Part shown: positions 17,495-25,917 of the stretch, piece after piece
How the letters are laid out: each line of letters starts with the position of its first letter
Position numbering within the stretch: the first letter of the stretch is position 1
Source of the DNA: SZUA-430 sp964483585
Lineage (GTDB): Bacteria > Pseudomonadota > Alphaproteobacteria > Micropepsales > Micropepsaceae
Assembly (NCBI GenBank): GCA_964483585.1
Contig: CAZABH010000003.1
Coordinates: 62,001-126,000, forward strand
DNA length: 64,000 nucleotides
Direction of reading: 5' to 3'
Made by a program: the position numbers and the translations under genes
Notes under the pieces: generated by a model
The model's database searches: none
Told to the model about the DNA's origin: nothing
Seen by the model: the letters and a program-made list of their open reading frames with translations, nothing else

Positions 17495-17971
17495 ATGTCG
17501 GGAAGCGAACGATATGCGTGGCTTTCACTGATCGCCTGGATCGCGATCATGCTGTTTCTCCTCATGCGTTTCACGACTGGATTCGAGCTGTTCGGAAACT
17601 CGTTTGGCTTGAAGATCGTCGAGCAGTCGGCAGCCAGACTGCTTGGCATCTACGCCAGCATCATCATTGCAGCCATCATTGCTGAGGGCATCATTGCCGC
17701 AGTCACCTCGCTGGCCGGCAAGGGGGTGGAACGCGACGAACGAGACCTGATGATTTCACAACGCGCGAACCTGGTTTCCTACTGGTTCATGGCGCTTGCT
17801 CTCAATCTGATCATATTCCACATCTTGGCATCGGCAACCTATGGTCGCGCACCGATTGATGGCCTTGATCTCACGACAACGACAGGCGTGGCATTCGCCA
17901 TATTGTTTGTCCTCGTGGGCGCGGAGGTCGTCAACCGCACAGCCCTGATCTGGAACTACCGCAAAGCATGA
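17495..17971 (+). CDS. Small integral membrane protein, XRE-coupled
   Basis: A 158-residue protein with four hydrophobic segments (about 8-27, 47-70, 93-113, 128-146) and a charged cytoplasmic loop, KGVERDERDLMISQRANL. I do not recognise an enzymatic motif. Its 3' end overlaps the start of an HTH regulator by 4 bases (ATGA), a linkage seen with small DUF2178-like membrane proteins. Function unknown. Confidence 0.75.
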   Translation: MSGSERYAWLSLIAWIAIMLFLLMRFTTGFELFGNSFGLKIVEQSAARLLGIYASIIIAAIIAEGIIAAVTSLAGKGVERDERDLMISQRANLVSYWFMALALNLIIFHILASATYGRAPIDGLDLTTTTGVAFAILFVLVGAEVVNRTALIWNYRKA

Positions 17972-18180
17972 GCATCAGCAGGGGCAAGGTCAGCAATCGG
18001 ATCCGCGAACTGCGGACAAGCCGTGGATGGAGCCAGGGCGAACTCGCTGAACGCGTCAACGCTACCCGCCAGACCATCAATGCGATCGAGCAGGAAAAAT
18101 ACGCCCCGTCCCTGGAACTTGCCTTCCGCATCTCTCTTGCCTTTGGCGTCGGCTTCGAGGACGTCTGGCAGTTCAGGTAA
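17968..18180 (+). CDS. XRE-family helix-turn-helix regulator
   Basis: A 70-residue single-domain regulator. The HTH covers about 8-62, with QGELAERVNATRQTINAIEQEKYAPSLELAFRISLAFG matching Cro/C1-type DNA-binding domains of the YozG/YgzD kind. It is translationally coupled to the preceding membrane protein, so it probably controls that operon, perhaps through the TGTAAAA repeats upstream. Confidence 0.88.
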   Translation: MSISRGKVSNRIRELRTSRGWSQGELAERVNATRQTINAIEQEKYAPSLELAFRISLAFGVGFEDVWQFR

Positions 18181-18209
18181 GTCCATGCACAACTGGCGAA
18201 GATAGGACG

Positions 18210-18641
18210 TCAGTCGCAGAGCAACTCGCCATACTGGCTGCGCTTGTTGCGCTTGACACAGGCCTCGGAGGGTCCGACCCATTGGCCATCGGCGGACCAG
18301 TTTTTCTTGCCACGTTGCGAGGCCTGATAGTGTTCCTCCTCGCACTTGGCCGAGTTCAGCGCCCCCTGCACATCAGGCCGGAAACCGAAATAATTGCACA
18401 TGATGATCGATGGCCAGCGTTCGCTGTGCGCATTGAGGATGTGCTTCTTCAGATACTCAGGCGCAAGGCTCCACCACTTGGGCAGGTTCTCCTGAAGCTC
18501 ATAGGGCAGGCGCTCGCGCGAAATTGAGAGGAATTGCGCCTCCGTATAGGGCGGCCCGGGATCGGCCACCTTGGCATGGACGAGGCTTGCGCCGGTCAAT
18601 GTCACGACGGCAACCAGAAGGCTGGCAAGAAACTGGCGCAT
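18210..18641 (-). CDS. Exported protein of unknown function
   Basis: A 143-residue protein with a clear Sec signal peptide (MRQFLASLLVAVVTLTGASLVHA, cleavage near residue 23). The mature part has three Cys residues, which could allow one disulphide. I see no family signature. The start at 18641 is preceded by GGAG at good spacing; an ATG 21 bases upstream is less likely. It is convergent with the XRE gene. Confidence 0.7.
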   Translation of the reverse strand: MRQFLASLLVAVVTLTGASLVHAKVADPGPPYTEAQFLSISRERLPYELQENLPKWWSLAPEYLKKHILNAHSERWPSIIMCNYFGFRPDVQGALNSAKCEEEHYQASQRGKKNWSADGQWVGPSEACVKRNKRSQYGELLCD

Positions 18642-18735
18642 GGAGAACTCCACAGAAAGCATCGCTGCAGGATCCCTTGAGTAATCCCGCGGTCACTGCA
18701 ATGAATAGGCCGGATCAGAATTCAGGAAAAGCCCC

Positions 18736-19704
18736 ATGGCCCTTCGCACCCCACTTTGTGACTTGCTCGGCGTCGAATACCCCATCCTCCTCGCCGGAAT
18801 GGGTGGCGTTTCCTACGCGGAGGTCTGCGCCGCAGTCTCCGAGGCCGGTGGCTTCGGGACGCTTGGCATGGCCGGTCGCAGCACGCAGGAAATCCGCGAC
18901 GAGATGCGCAAGGTGCGAAGCCTGACGAAGAAACCGTTCGGCGTCGACCTGCTTGCGGCAGTGCCCGAGTCGCTCGAGAAAGCCGCCGATATCATCATCG
19001 AAGAGGGGGCCTCGGCCTTCATTTCGGGCCTCGGCGTACCCCCGCGCCACCTGGTCGACAGATTTCATGCTGCCGGCCTGAAGGTCATGAATGTCTGCGG
19101 CACGGTCCGCCATGCCAAGGCAGGCGAGGACGGCGGTCTGGATGCCGTCGTGGCCCAAGGCACCGAGGCTGGCGGCCATACAGGCAGGATCGCCGCCATG
19201 GCGCTGGTCCCGCAAGTGGTGGATGCCGTGAAGATACCGGTGATCGCCGCAGGCTCCATCGTTGACGGTCGTGGGTTGGCAGCGTCACTGGCGCTGGGCG
19301 CGCAAGGCGTCTGGATCGGCACGCGCTTCATCGCCTCGAAGGAGGCCCACGCAGGTGACCTCTACAAGCAGGCCGTCATCGACTGCACCGACGAGGACAC
19401 GCTCATAACGCGCGCCTATTCGGGCAAGCCCATGCGCGTCTACAAGAACGACTACGTGGCTGACTGGGAACGCCGCCCTCAGGACATCAAACCCTTCCCG
19501 ATGCAGGCCATGATCTCGCATCAGGCTGGTGTCATGGGCGGCATCGGTGGCCAGATCGAGGGCCTTGACCGCAACCGCTCGGCCTTTGCAATGGGACAGG
19601 GTGCAGGCGCAATCCACCAAGTCCAGTCATGCGCCGAGATCGTCGCCAGCATCATGTCCGAAGCAGAAAGGATCATCGGCCGGATGGCCGCCCTGAAAGG
19701 CTAG
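18736..19704 (+). CDS. Nitronate monooxygenase-family flavoprotein
   Basis: FMN-dependent TIM-barrel protein of the NMO/2-nitropropane dioxygenase family (322 residues). Visible features are the N-terminal YPILLAGMGGVSYAE, the GTEAGGHTGR segment near the flavin, and the AAGSIVDGRGLAASLALGAQGVWIGTRF phosphate-binding loop. The true substrate is uncertain, since many members are annotated only by fold. Its TAG stop shares CTAG with the convergent LysE-type gene. Confidence 0.85.
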   Translation: MALRTPLCDLLGVEYPILLAGMGGVSYAEVCAAVSEAGGFGTLGMAGRSTQEIRDEMRKVRSLTKKPFGVDLLAAVPESLEKAADIIIEEGASAFISGLGVPPRHLVDRFHAAGLKVMNVCGTVRHAKAGEDGGLDAVVAQGTEAGGHTGRIAAMALVPQVVDAVKIPVIAAGSIVDGRGLAASLALGAQGVWIGTRFIASKEAHAGDLYKQAVIDCTDEDTLITRAYSGKPMRVYKNDYVADWERRPQDIKPFPMQAMISHQAGVMGGIGGQIEGLDRNRSAFAMGQGAGAIHQVQSCAEIVASIMSEAERIIGRMAALKG

Positions 19705-20375
19705 AACGGGAGCCGGTTCCAGATCGCATAGCCAAGCAACACGGCCCCGGTCGCCGCAATCAGTAAGCCCGAGGCCATATTCATCCGTCGTAGCGTATTG
19801 GTGCTGATAGACTTGCGAAACGTGCCAGCAATCGCCGTGACCAGCATCCACCAGAGCACCGAGCCGCCAACGGCCGCCAGGACGAAGATCAGCGTTGCCA
19901 TGTAACTCGACTGGTAGTCGACGATCTCCCGGAATGCCGCGAAGAAGGTGACAAAGCCAACCAGGGTCGCCGGATTTGTGACCGTCAGGGCAAATGTGCT
20001 GACAACGGCCGCCGCCAGGTCCCCGACCGAACCGCGCTGGATGCTTCCGTCCGGATTACGCATGATCTCGGGCGGGCTTGCATTGGCAAAGACCCGCCAT
20101 CCATAAGCGATCAGGATCGTAGCACAGATCAGCTGCAGGAAAAGCTGCATGTTCTCGATCGCGTCGAACAGCCATTTCACACCGAAACCGGCGATGAACG
20201 CGAAGACCGCATCGCCCAGCGCCGCACCCATGCCCGCAAGGAACCCGTTGAGCTGTCCGTAGGACAGTGTCCTGCGGATACAGATCAGGTTGACCGGCCC
20301 AAGCGGCGCAGCAGCAATAACGCCGATGACCAAGCCACCGGCGATCAGTGTGAGCCAGTCTAGACCCGCATTCAC
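19701..20375 (-). CDS. LysE-family transporter
   Basis: Inner-membrane exporter of the LysE/RhtB superfamily, usually for amino acids. It has six hydrophobic helices, and the N-terminal segment VIAAAPLGPVNLICIRRTLSYGQLNGFLAGMGAALGD matches the family signature. I chose the GTG at 20375 (MNAGLDWLTL); an in-frame TTG at 20396 would add 7 residues. Substrate not predictable. It shares a 4-base overlap with the convergent flavoprotein gene. Confidence 0.82.
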   Translation of the reverse strand: MNAGLDWLTLIAGGLVIGVIAAAPLGPVNLICIRRTLSYGQLNGFLAGMGAALGDAVFAFIAGFGVKWLFDAIENMQLFLQLICATILIAYGWRVFANASPPEIMRNPDGSIQRGSVGDLAAAVVSTFALTVTNPATLVGFVTFFAAFREIVDYQSSYMATLIFVLAAVGGSVLWWMLVTAIAGTFRKSISTNTLRRMNMASGLLIAATGAVLLGYAIWNRLPF

Positions 20376-20514
20376 TGGCACCTGCCCCCGGCGCAAGAAA
20401 GATTAACAAGACCAACGCAATGATACAGCTTCCTGAACGAAGCCAAAAACATCATTTGCGAGGCGGACCCTGCCCGAAGCTGGTTAACAACTCCTGCACA
20501 AGCCGGACCGGGAG

Positions 20515-21507
20515 TTAACCGTTCACGTCGATGACCAGCCGGCCACGGATCTGCCCCTTCAAGATACGTGGGGCCAAGCCCGGCAGATCCGTCAGCCCGG
20601 CACGCGAGATCGTTGAAGCCAGCACATGCTGGTCAAGGTCACGGGCAAGTCTGTTCCAGGCATCAAGGCGAAGCGGACGGGGACACATGACCGAGTCGAT
20701 CCCTGCCAGCGTGACCCCGCGCAGGATGAATGGCGCAACCGAACCCGGCAGGTCCATGCCCTGCGCCAGACCACACGCTGCAACGGTACCACCGTAGCTG
20801 GTTGAAGCGAGCACATTGGCAAGCGTCTTGGAGCCAACACTGTCGATGGCACCAGCCCAGCGTTCCTTGGCCAACGGTCGCACATCACCCGAGAGCTCCG
20901 CGCGGTCAAGCACCTCCGCAGCACCCAGCGCGCGCAAATAGGCCTCTTCCTCGCGCCGCCCCGTCGAGGCGATGACGCGATAGCCAAGCCGGGCGAGAAG
21001 GGCGACCGCGACACTGCCCACGCCTCCAGCCGCGCCCGTCACGAGCACCGGCCCGCGCGCAGGGCTAAGCCCATGCGCCTCGAGTGCCATCACCGCAAGC
21101 ATCGACGTGTACCCGGCTGTGCCGATTGCCATGGCCGTTTCCGGCGAGATTGAGGCGGGCAGTGGCACAAGCCAGTCGGCCTTCACGCGCGCAACCGGCG
21201 CATAGCCGCCATGATGCGTCTCGCCCATGCCCCAGCCATTGCAGACGACTGCATCACCTGGCTTGAAACGCGCATCGCTTGATGTGCGCACGCGCCCGGC
21301 AAAGTCGATACCTGCAATCAGAGGAAACTTGCGGACGACAGGCGAGGCACCCGTGATCGCAAGGCCGTCCTTGTAGTTCAGCGTCGAGTGCGACACATCA
21401 ACCGTGACATCACCCTCCATGAGTTCGCTCTCGGAAAAGGTCGCCACGCTACCCGTGGCCCCAGCCTCAGACTTGGTGACCAGGATGCATCGGAAATTAT
21501 CTGCCAT
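20515..21507 (-). CDS. acuI: Acrylyl-CoA reductase-type MDR oxidoreductase
   Basis: A 330-residue zinc-less medium-chain reductase of the YhdH/AcuI type, which reduces acrylyl-CoA with NADPH. Features are STLNYKDGLAITG, the HHGGYA segment, the GAAGGVGSVAVALL Rossmann loop, and a C-terminal ILKGQIRGRLVIDVNG tail typical of AcuI. It is monocistronic. A LacI-type operator-like dyad lies at 21538-21551 upstream. Confidence 0.88.
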   Translation of the reverse strand: MADNFRCILVTKSEAGATGSVATFSESELMEGDVTVDVSHSTLNYKDGLAITGASPVVRKFPLIAGIDFAGRVRTSSDARFKPGDAVVCNGWGMGETHHGGYAPVARVKADWLVPLPASISPETAMAIGTAGYTSMLAVMALEAHGLSPARGPVLVTGAAGGVGSVAVALLARLGYRVIASTGRREEEAYLRALGAAEVLDRAELSGDVRPLAKERWAGAIDSVGSKTLANVLASTSYGGTVAACGLAQGMDLPGSVAPFILRGVTLAGIDSVMCPRPLRLDAWNRLARDLDQHVLASTISRAGLTDLPGLAPRILKGQIRGRLVIDVNG

Positions 21508-21537
21508 TGCTCACTCCTGAAATTGGCACTCGATAAT

Positions 21538-21551
21538 GGTAAGCGCTAACA
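21538..21551 (-). promoter_or_regulatory. LacI-type operator-like dyad upstream of acuI
   Basis: In acuI orientation TGTTAGCGCTTACC resembles the GCGC-centred palindromes bound by LacI/GalR regulators, with two mismatches between arms. It lies about 30 bases before the acuI ATG. No LacI-family gene is visible in the window. Confidence 0.25.
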
Positions 21552-21589
21552 CACCTTCGGCCTGTTGCACCAGCAGCGCAAGGCGACTG

Positions 21590-21620
21590 CATTCAGCATG
21601 CATTCAGCATGTTTGCTGAA
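21590..21620. repeat. Helically phased half-site array upstream of usg
   Basis: An 11-base unit CATTCAGCATG is tandemly duplicated (21590-21600, 21601-21611), and the second copy forms an inverted repeat TTCAGCA-TGTT-TGCTGAA (21603-21620). Three half-sites therefore sit exactly 11 bases apart, one per helical turn, in the acuI-usg divergent region. Confidence 0.5.
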
Positions 21621-21763
21621 AACTCGATCTCGACGGATTTCAGAACCCGTGCCTACGATTGCTTCAGGGGTGCGTAGCACACTCGAACCTGTGGACGCAT
21701 CCGGACAGCGCCCGCCAGTGAAGGCGGGATGACGGAAGGTGTTGTGTTTGCAGGGAGGAAGAC

Positions 21764-22027
21764 ATGGGCACGATCAACCTGATGCTCAAAGGCTACCGAC
21801 TGACGACGGCAGAAATCCTATACCACATGCCTGACTACCCGAAGCTTTTGCAGAGCTTCGTCTGGCAGGAATACGATCTCGAGCCGAAATTCCCGGTCCT
21901 GTCGAAGTTCCTGAATTTCTGGCAGGAGCGCCTCGACGGCAAGCTGCACTCGGTGCGCGTCGCAAAATGCGGGATCCTGTGCCCGCTCGACCTGCGTCAC
22001 GTGGGAACCGAGATCAGCTTGCACTGA
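21764..22027 (+). CDS. usg: Usg-family protein
   Basis: An 87-residue protein matching the alphaproteobacterial Usg family. It has the hallmark stretch LKGYRLTTAEILYHMPDYP, then LLQSFVWQEYDLEPKFPVL and LDGKLHSVRVA. No biochemical role is established. It has a strong Shine-Dalgarno (AGGGAGG) 6 bases before the ATG. ygfZ follows 58 bases downstream. Confidence 0.9.
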   Translation: MGTINLMLKGYRLTTAEILYHMPDYPKLLQSFVWQEYDLEPKFPVLSKFLNFWQERLDGKLHSVRVAKCGILCPLDLRHVGTEISLH

Positions 22028-22085
22028 GCGACGCCGGCGCACGAGACGCTTGCATTTGCGGGCGGACACGAAATAGTGCTGCCGC

Positions 22086-22943
22086 ATGAGCACATGCGTT
22101 TTCCTTGCTGACCGCGCCATCCTGAAGCTCGAAGGCCAGGACGCGCGCACATTCCTCCAGGGCCAGGTCACCAACAACGTCGACAGCCTTGCCCCGGCAC
22201 ACCCGCTCTATGCGGCCCTGCTGACGGCACAGGGCAAGATCATCGCCGACTTCATCCTCATGCAGGCAGGCGAGGCGATCCTCCTCGATTGCGCGAGACC
22301 CCAGGCTGCCGATCTTGCCGCGCGCCTGAAGAAATTCCGCTTGCGCGCCAAGGTCACCATCGAGGAGACGGCGACAAACCTGACGGTCATCTCGGCACCG
22401 CAGACCCCACCGGAAAACCTTCCCGTGGTCGCCGCGGCCCCCGACCCGCGCCTGCCCGAACTGGGTTGGCGCTTGATCGTCGAGACCCGCCTCCTGCCAT
22501 CTCTCGATCTGGAGCAGGAGCCACATCCCGCCTACGACCGCCACCGCATCGAGTGCGGCGTACCCGACAGCCTGCTGGACCTGAGGCCCGAGACCTACTT
22601 CCCCCTCGACTGCAATTTCGAGGAACTCAACGGCGTCGACTTTGCCAAGGGTTGCTACGTGGGGCAGGAACTGACGGCGCGCATGAAGCACAGGGCCACC
22701 GCCCGCAAGCGCATTCTGCCCGTAGCCTGCGCGACCGGCCTGCCTGCGCACGGGACACCCCTGAAATCAGGGGACACCGAGGTCGGCGAAATGCTCGGAT
22801 CGCAGGGCCCGATCGGCCTGGCGATCCTGCGCCTCGACCGCCTGGGCACCACACGAACCCTCACGGCCGCAACAGGCGAGGCCATCGCGGTCGGTCAGCC
22901 ACATTACAAGCTGGTCCTGCCCGAGGCAGGCCCGCATGTCTGA
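22086..22943 (+). CDS. ygfZ: Folate-binding protein YgfZ (iron-sulfur cluster assembly/repair)
   Basis: Tetrahydrofolate-binding paralogue of GcvT that supports maturation or repair of some Fe-S enzymes. The 285-residue protein contains the family signature KGCYVGQELTARMKH at about 195-209, whose Cys is the conserved functional residue. The last 8 bases overlap the start of tag. Confidence 0.93.
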   Translation: MSTCVFLADRAILKLEGQDARTFLQGQVTNNVDSLAPAHPLYAALLTAQGKIIADFILMQAGEAILLDCARPQAADLAARLKKFRLRAKVTIEETATNLTVISAPQTPPENLPVVAAAPDPRLPELGWRLIVETRLLPSLDLEQEPHPAYDRHRIECGVPDSLLDLRPETYFPLDCNFEELNGVDFAKGCYVGQELTARMKHRATARKRILPVACATGLPAHGTPLKSGDTEVGEMLGSQGPIGLAILRLDRLGTTRTLTAATGEAIAVGQPHYKLVLPEAGPHV

Positions 22944-23532
22944 GCGCATCCGCTGCCCCTGGCCCGGCACAGACCCGCTCTACGTCGCCTATCACGACAC
23001 GGAGTGGGGCGTCCCCGAGCACGACGACCGCGCCCTCTACGAGAAACTGGTCCTCGACGGATTCCAGGCCGGCCTGAGCTGGATCACGATCCTGCGCAAG
23101 CGAGAGAATTTCCGGAAGGCCTTCGACGATTTCGACCCCACGCGCATCGCCCGGTACAATGAAGCGAAGATACTGCGCCTGCTGAAGGATGAAGGCATCA
23201 TCCGCCACCGCGGCAAGATCGAGGCCGCCATCCGCGGCGCCCGCGCCTGGGAACAGGTCATGGAGACCCACGACGGCGGCTTCCGTGGCCTCATCTGGAA
23301 GTTTGTCGATGGTCGCCCGCTGCAGAACAGCTGGAAGTCAATGCGCGATGTACCGGCCGCAACGCCCATGAGCGAAGCGCTCTCGAAAGAGCTGAAGCAG
23401 AAAGGATTCAATTTCTGTGGTCCGACGATTGTCTACGCCTTCGCGCAGGCGGTCGGCATGGTCAACGACCATCTGACGGACTGTTACCGCCACCGAGACT
23501 GCGCAAGGCTGTTAGGAAAAAGAGACCGGTAG
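22936..23532 (+). CDS. tag: DNA-3-methyladenine glycosylase I
   Basis: Constitutive glycosylase that removes 3-methyladenine from alkylated DNA. The 198-residue protein has RCPWPG at the N-terminus, YHDTEWGVP, the helix-hairpin region FQAGLSWITILRKRENFRKAFDDFDP, and a C-terminal CYRHRDC. Cys and His at both ends are the zinc ligands of the Tag fold. It is translationally coupled to ygfZ. Confidence 0.95.
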   Translation: MSERIRCPWPGTDPLYVAYHDTEWGVPEHDDRALYEKLVLDGFQAGLSWITILRKRENFRKAFDDFDPTRIARYNEAKILRLLKDEGIIRHRGKIEAAIRGARAWEQVMETHDGGFRGLIWKFVDGRPLQNSWKSMRDVPAATPMSEALSKELKQKGFNFCGPTIVYAFAQAVGMVNDHLTDCYRHRDCARLLGKRDR

Positions 23533-23651
23533 CATCAAACAAGGCAACGAAGTCGCCTCGGGACAGAGTCCCACGCTATCGATCAACAGCGCCGAACATC
23601 GCCGAAAACGCCGAAAACAAAAATAGAACAAATTGTCGCAGGGCGGGAAAC

Positions 23652-24110
23652 CTAGCCCCGCCCCCGATACGGCGCCACACCCTGCTCGGGCACCCACATC
23701 CCCGACGGCAGCTTCCCCGTCTGCCAGAACACGTCGATCGGAATGCCGCCGCGCGGATACCAGTATCCCCCGATCCGCAGCCATTTCGGCGCGATTTCCT
23801 CGACAAGCCGCTTGCCGATCCCGACCGTGCAGTCCTCGTGGAAGCCCGCGTGGTTGCGGAAACTGCCCAGGTAAAGCTTCAGCGACTTCGACTCCACGAT
23901 CCATTTGCCCGGCGCATAGTCGATGACGAGGTGCGCGAAGTCAGGCTGGCCCGTGACAGGGCAGAGCGAGGTGAACTCCGGCACCGCAAAGCGGATCAGG
24001 TAGTCGGTCCCCGCATGCGGGTTCACCACCCGCTCGAGCTCGGCCGCGTCCGGCGACGCCGGCAGCTTCGCGACTTGACCCAGCTGCTTCAGATCCCTGA
24101 CCTTCGTCAT
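23652..24110 (-). CDS. queF: NADPH-dependent 7-cyano-7-deazaguanine reductase
   Basis: Reduces preQ0 to preQ1 in queuosine synthesis. The 152-residue monodomain form has the catalytic Cys in FTSLCPVTGQPDFAH and the nearby VESKSLKLYLGSFRNH and FHEDC motifs. The ATG at 24110 overlaps the queD stop (TGATG). It is last in queC-queE-queD-queF. Confidence 0.95.
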   Translation of the reverse strand: MTKVRDLKQLGQVAKLPASPDAAELERVVNPHAGTDYLIRFAVPEFTSLCPVTGQPDFAHLVIDYAPGKWIVESKSLKLYLGSFRNHAGFHEDCTVGIGKRLVEEIAPKWLRIGGYWYPRGGIPIDVFWQTGKLPSGMWVPEQGVAPYRGRG

Positions 24111-24472
24111 CACGCCCTCCGGAAAGTGCAGGACTCGCCCAGCGAGTCACGTCGCACGGTAACAGACACAAGCTCCGGCAATTTCGGTGACAGTGCACTA
24201 AACACCCACGCCGCAAGCGTCTCGAGCGTCGGCAACGCCAGCCCCTCGATCTCGTTCAGCACATGATGGTCCAGACGCTCGCGCACGCCCGCCACCGCCG
24301 CATCGATCTCGGCAAAGTCCCGGATGAGCCCCGACTGCGCCCCCGGCACCCCCTCGAGCGTCACAACCACCGCGAAGGAATGGCCATGCATGCGCGAATT
24401 GGGATGCCCCTTCGGCGCCGTCGGAAGGTAGTGGGCCGCATCGAAGCGGAATTCCTTGGTAATCGAGATCAC
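24110..24472 (-). CDS. queD: 6-carboxy-5,6,7,8-tetrahydropterin synthase
   Basis: Converts dihydroneopterin triphosphate to 6-carboxytetrahydropterin. The 120-residue protein carries the zinc-binding histidines in FDAAHYLP and MHGHSF, and a later LDHHVLNEI. The start is the GTG at 24472, overlapping the queE stop; upstream in-frame starts would lie within queE. Confidence 0.93.
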   Translation of the reverse strand: MISITKEFRFDAAHYLPTAPKGHPNSRMHGHSFAVVVTLEGVPGAQSGLIRDFAEIDAAVAGVRERLDHHVLNEIEGLALPTLETLAAWVFSALSPKLPELVSVTVRRDSLGESCTFRRA

Positions 24473-25104
24473 GGTATTCCAATCCACTTGTGCGTCTGGA
24501 CGCTGAGGCGCCAGCGCGGATGCTCCATGCAATAGCGCGCCGCCGCACGCATGTTCTCCTGCGTCTGTGCGCCCCACAGCGGTTGCAGCAGGAAATGCGC
24601 AAACGCAAGCCCCTCGAACTGCGCCGGCATCGCACCCGCCTGCGGATAGACCAGCTTGAGCTCGTGCCCCATTGTCTGCACCAGTTGCGTCCCGGCTTTG
24701 GGGCTGACGCAGATCCAGTCGATCCCGGCAGGTGCCGCGATCGTGCCGTTGGTCTCCACCGCAATCTCGAACCCCGACGCATGCATCGCATCGATCAGCG
24801 CGGTATCAAGCTGGAGCAGGGGCTCGCCACCCGTGAACACGACGTAAGGCGCGCCACCCTGTCCTTGCGGCCAGAGCGCGGCAATCGCCCGGGCAAGCGC
24901 CACAGCCGTCTCGAAACGTCCGCCGCCGTGTCCGTCGGTTCCAACAAAATCCGTATCGCAGAACGTGCACTGCGCACCCGCACGATCCTCTTCGCGCCCG
25001 CTCCACAGGTTGCACCCCGCAAAGCGGCAGAACACGGCAGGCCGTCCCGCACGCAGGCCTTCACCCTGAAGCGTGTAGAACATCTCCTTGACGGCATAGC
25101 TCAT
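24469..25104 (-). CDS. queE: 7-carboxy-7-deazaguanine synthase
   Basis: Radical-SAM enzyme that contracts 6-carboxytetrahydropterin to 7-carboxy-7-deazaguanine. At 211 residues it starts MSYAVKEMFYTLQGEG. The cluster motif is the CX14CX2C variant (C-NLWSGREEDRAGAQ-CTFC) rather than CX3CX2C, a known QueE subtype. FTGGEPLLQ is the SAM-binding GGEP motif. The ATG overlaps the queC stop. Confidence 0.95.
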   Translation of the reverse strand: MSYAVKEMFYTLQGEGLRAGRPAVFCRFAGCNLWSGREEDRAGAQCTFCDTDFVGTDGHGGGRFETAVALARAIAALWPQGQGGAPYVVFTGGEPLLQLDTALIDAMHASGFEIAVETNGTIAAPAGIDWICVSPKAGTQLVQTMGHELKLVYPQAGAMPAQFEGLAFAHFLLQPLWGAQTQENMRAAARYCMEHPRWRLSVQTHKWIGIP

Positions 25105-25814
25105 GGCAGAAGGGCTCCTGCGCGATACCGCTCCCAACCCTTCGCACGCAGCTCGCAAGCCGGGCAGGCGCCACACCCGCGCCCCCAATCATGCCGAACC
25201 GAACGCTCGCCCCGATAGCAGGAATGAGTCTGCTCGATGATGAGATCGACCAGCACCTTGCCCCCAAGGTCCTCCGCAAGCGCCCACGTACCTGCCTTGT
25301 CGATCCACATCAGCGGCGTCTCGACCACAAACCGCGTATCGAGCCCCAGGTTCAAGGTCACCTGCAGCGCCTTCAGCGTATCGTCCCGGCAATCCGGATA
25401 GCCCGAATAATCCGTCTCGCACATGCCGCCCACGAGATGACGCAACCCCCTTCGATAGGCAACCGCCGCTGCCGCCGTGAAGAACAGGATGTTGCGCCCC
25501 GGAACAAAGGTCGTGGGCAGCCCGTTGCGTCCCATCTCGATGGCGACATCCGCCGTCAGCGCCGTTTCACCCATCTGCCCGATGACCGAAAGATCCAGCA
25601 TGTGGTCTGCCCCAAGCCGGTCCGACCAGACCGGGAAGGCGGTCCTGAGACCGGCAATGAAACGCTGGCGCACCTCCAGTTCGACCGCATGGCGCTGCCC
25701 ATAGGCAAAGCCAATGGTCTCGACCTCGGAAAAGCGCGCAAGCGCCCACGCCAGGCAGGTCGCAGAATCCTGCCCGCCGGAAAACAGCACCAGAGCCTTT
25801 CCAACAGAACTCAA
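25101..25814 (-). CDS. queC: 7-cyano-7-deazaguanine synthase
   Basis: ATP-dependent enzyme making preQ0. The 237-residue protein has the PP-loop FSGGQDSATCLAWAL at about 11-25 and a C-terminal zinc site built from C-RGERSVRHDWGRG-CGACPAC. The N-terminus requires a TTG start at 25814, preceded by GGGGT; no ATG fits. It is first in the four-gene que operon, in which every junction overlaps. I see no preQ1 riboswitch in the 103 bases upstream. Confidence 0.94.
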   Translation of the reverse strand: MSSVGKALVLFSGGQDSATCLAWALARFSEVETIGFAYGQRHAVELEVRQRFIAGLRTAFPVWSDRLGADHMLDLSVIGQMGETALTADVAIEMGRNGLPTTFVPGRNILFFTAAAAVAYRRGLRHLVGGMCETDYSGYPDCRDDTLKALQVTLNLGLDTRFVVETPLMWIDKAGTWALAEDLGGKVLVDLIIEQTHSCYRGERSVRHDWGRGCGACPACELRAKGWERYRAGALLP

Positions 25815-25917
25815 GTTGTACCCCGATCGAAATGCGGCCGGAGATTGGGGGGATGCGCCCGGCCACGCAATGGGCTAAACCACGCACCTCCAATTTTCAT
25901 CGTCGACGAGGGTTAAC

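Noticed and set aside
25815..25917. preQ1 riboswitch upstream of queC
   Set aside because: I could not find the compact C-rich hairpin plus A-rich tail expected, and the region is short and GC-rich.
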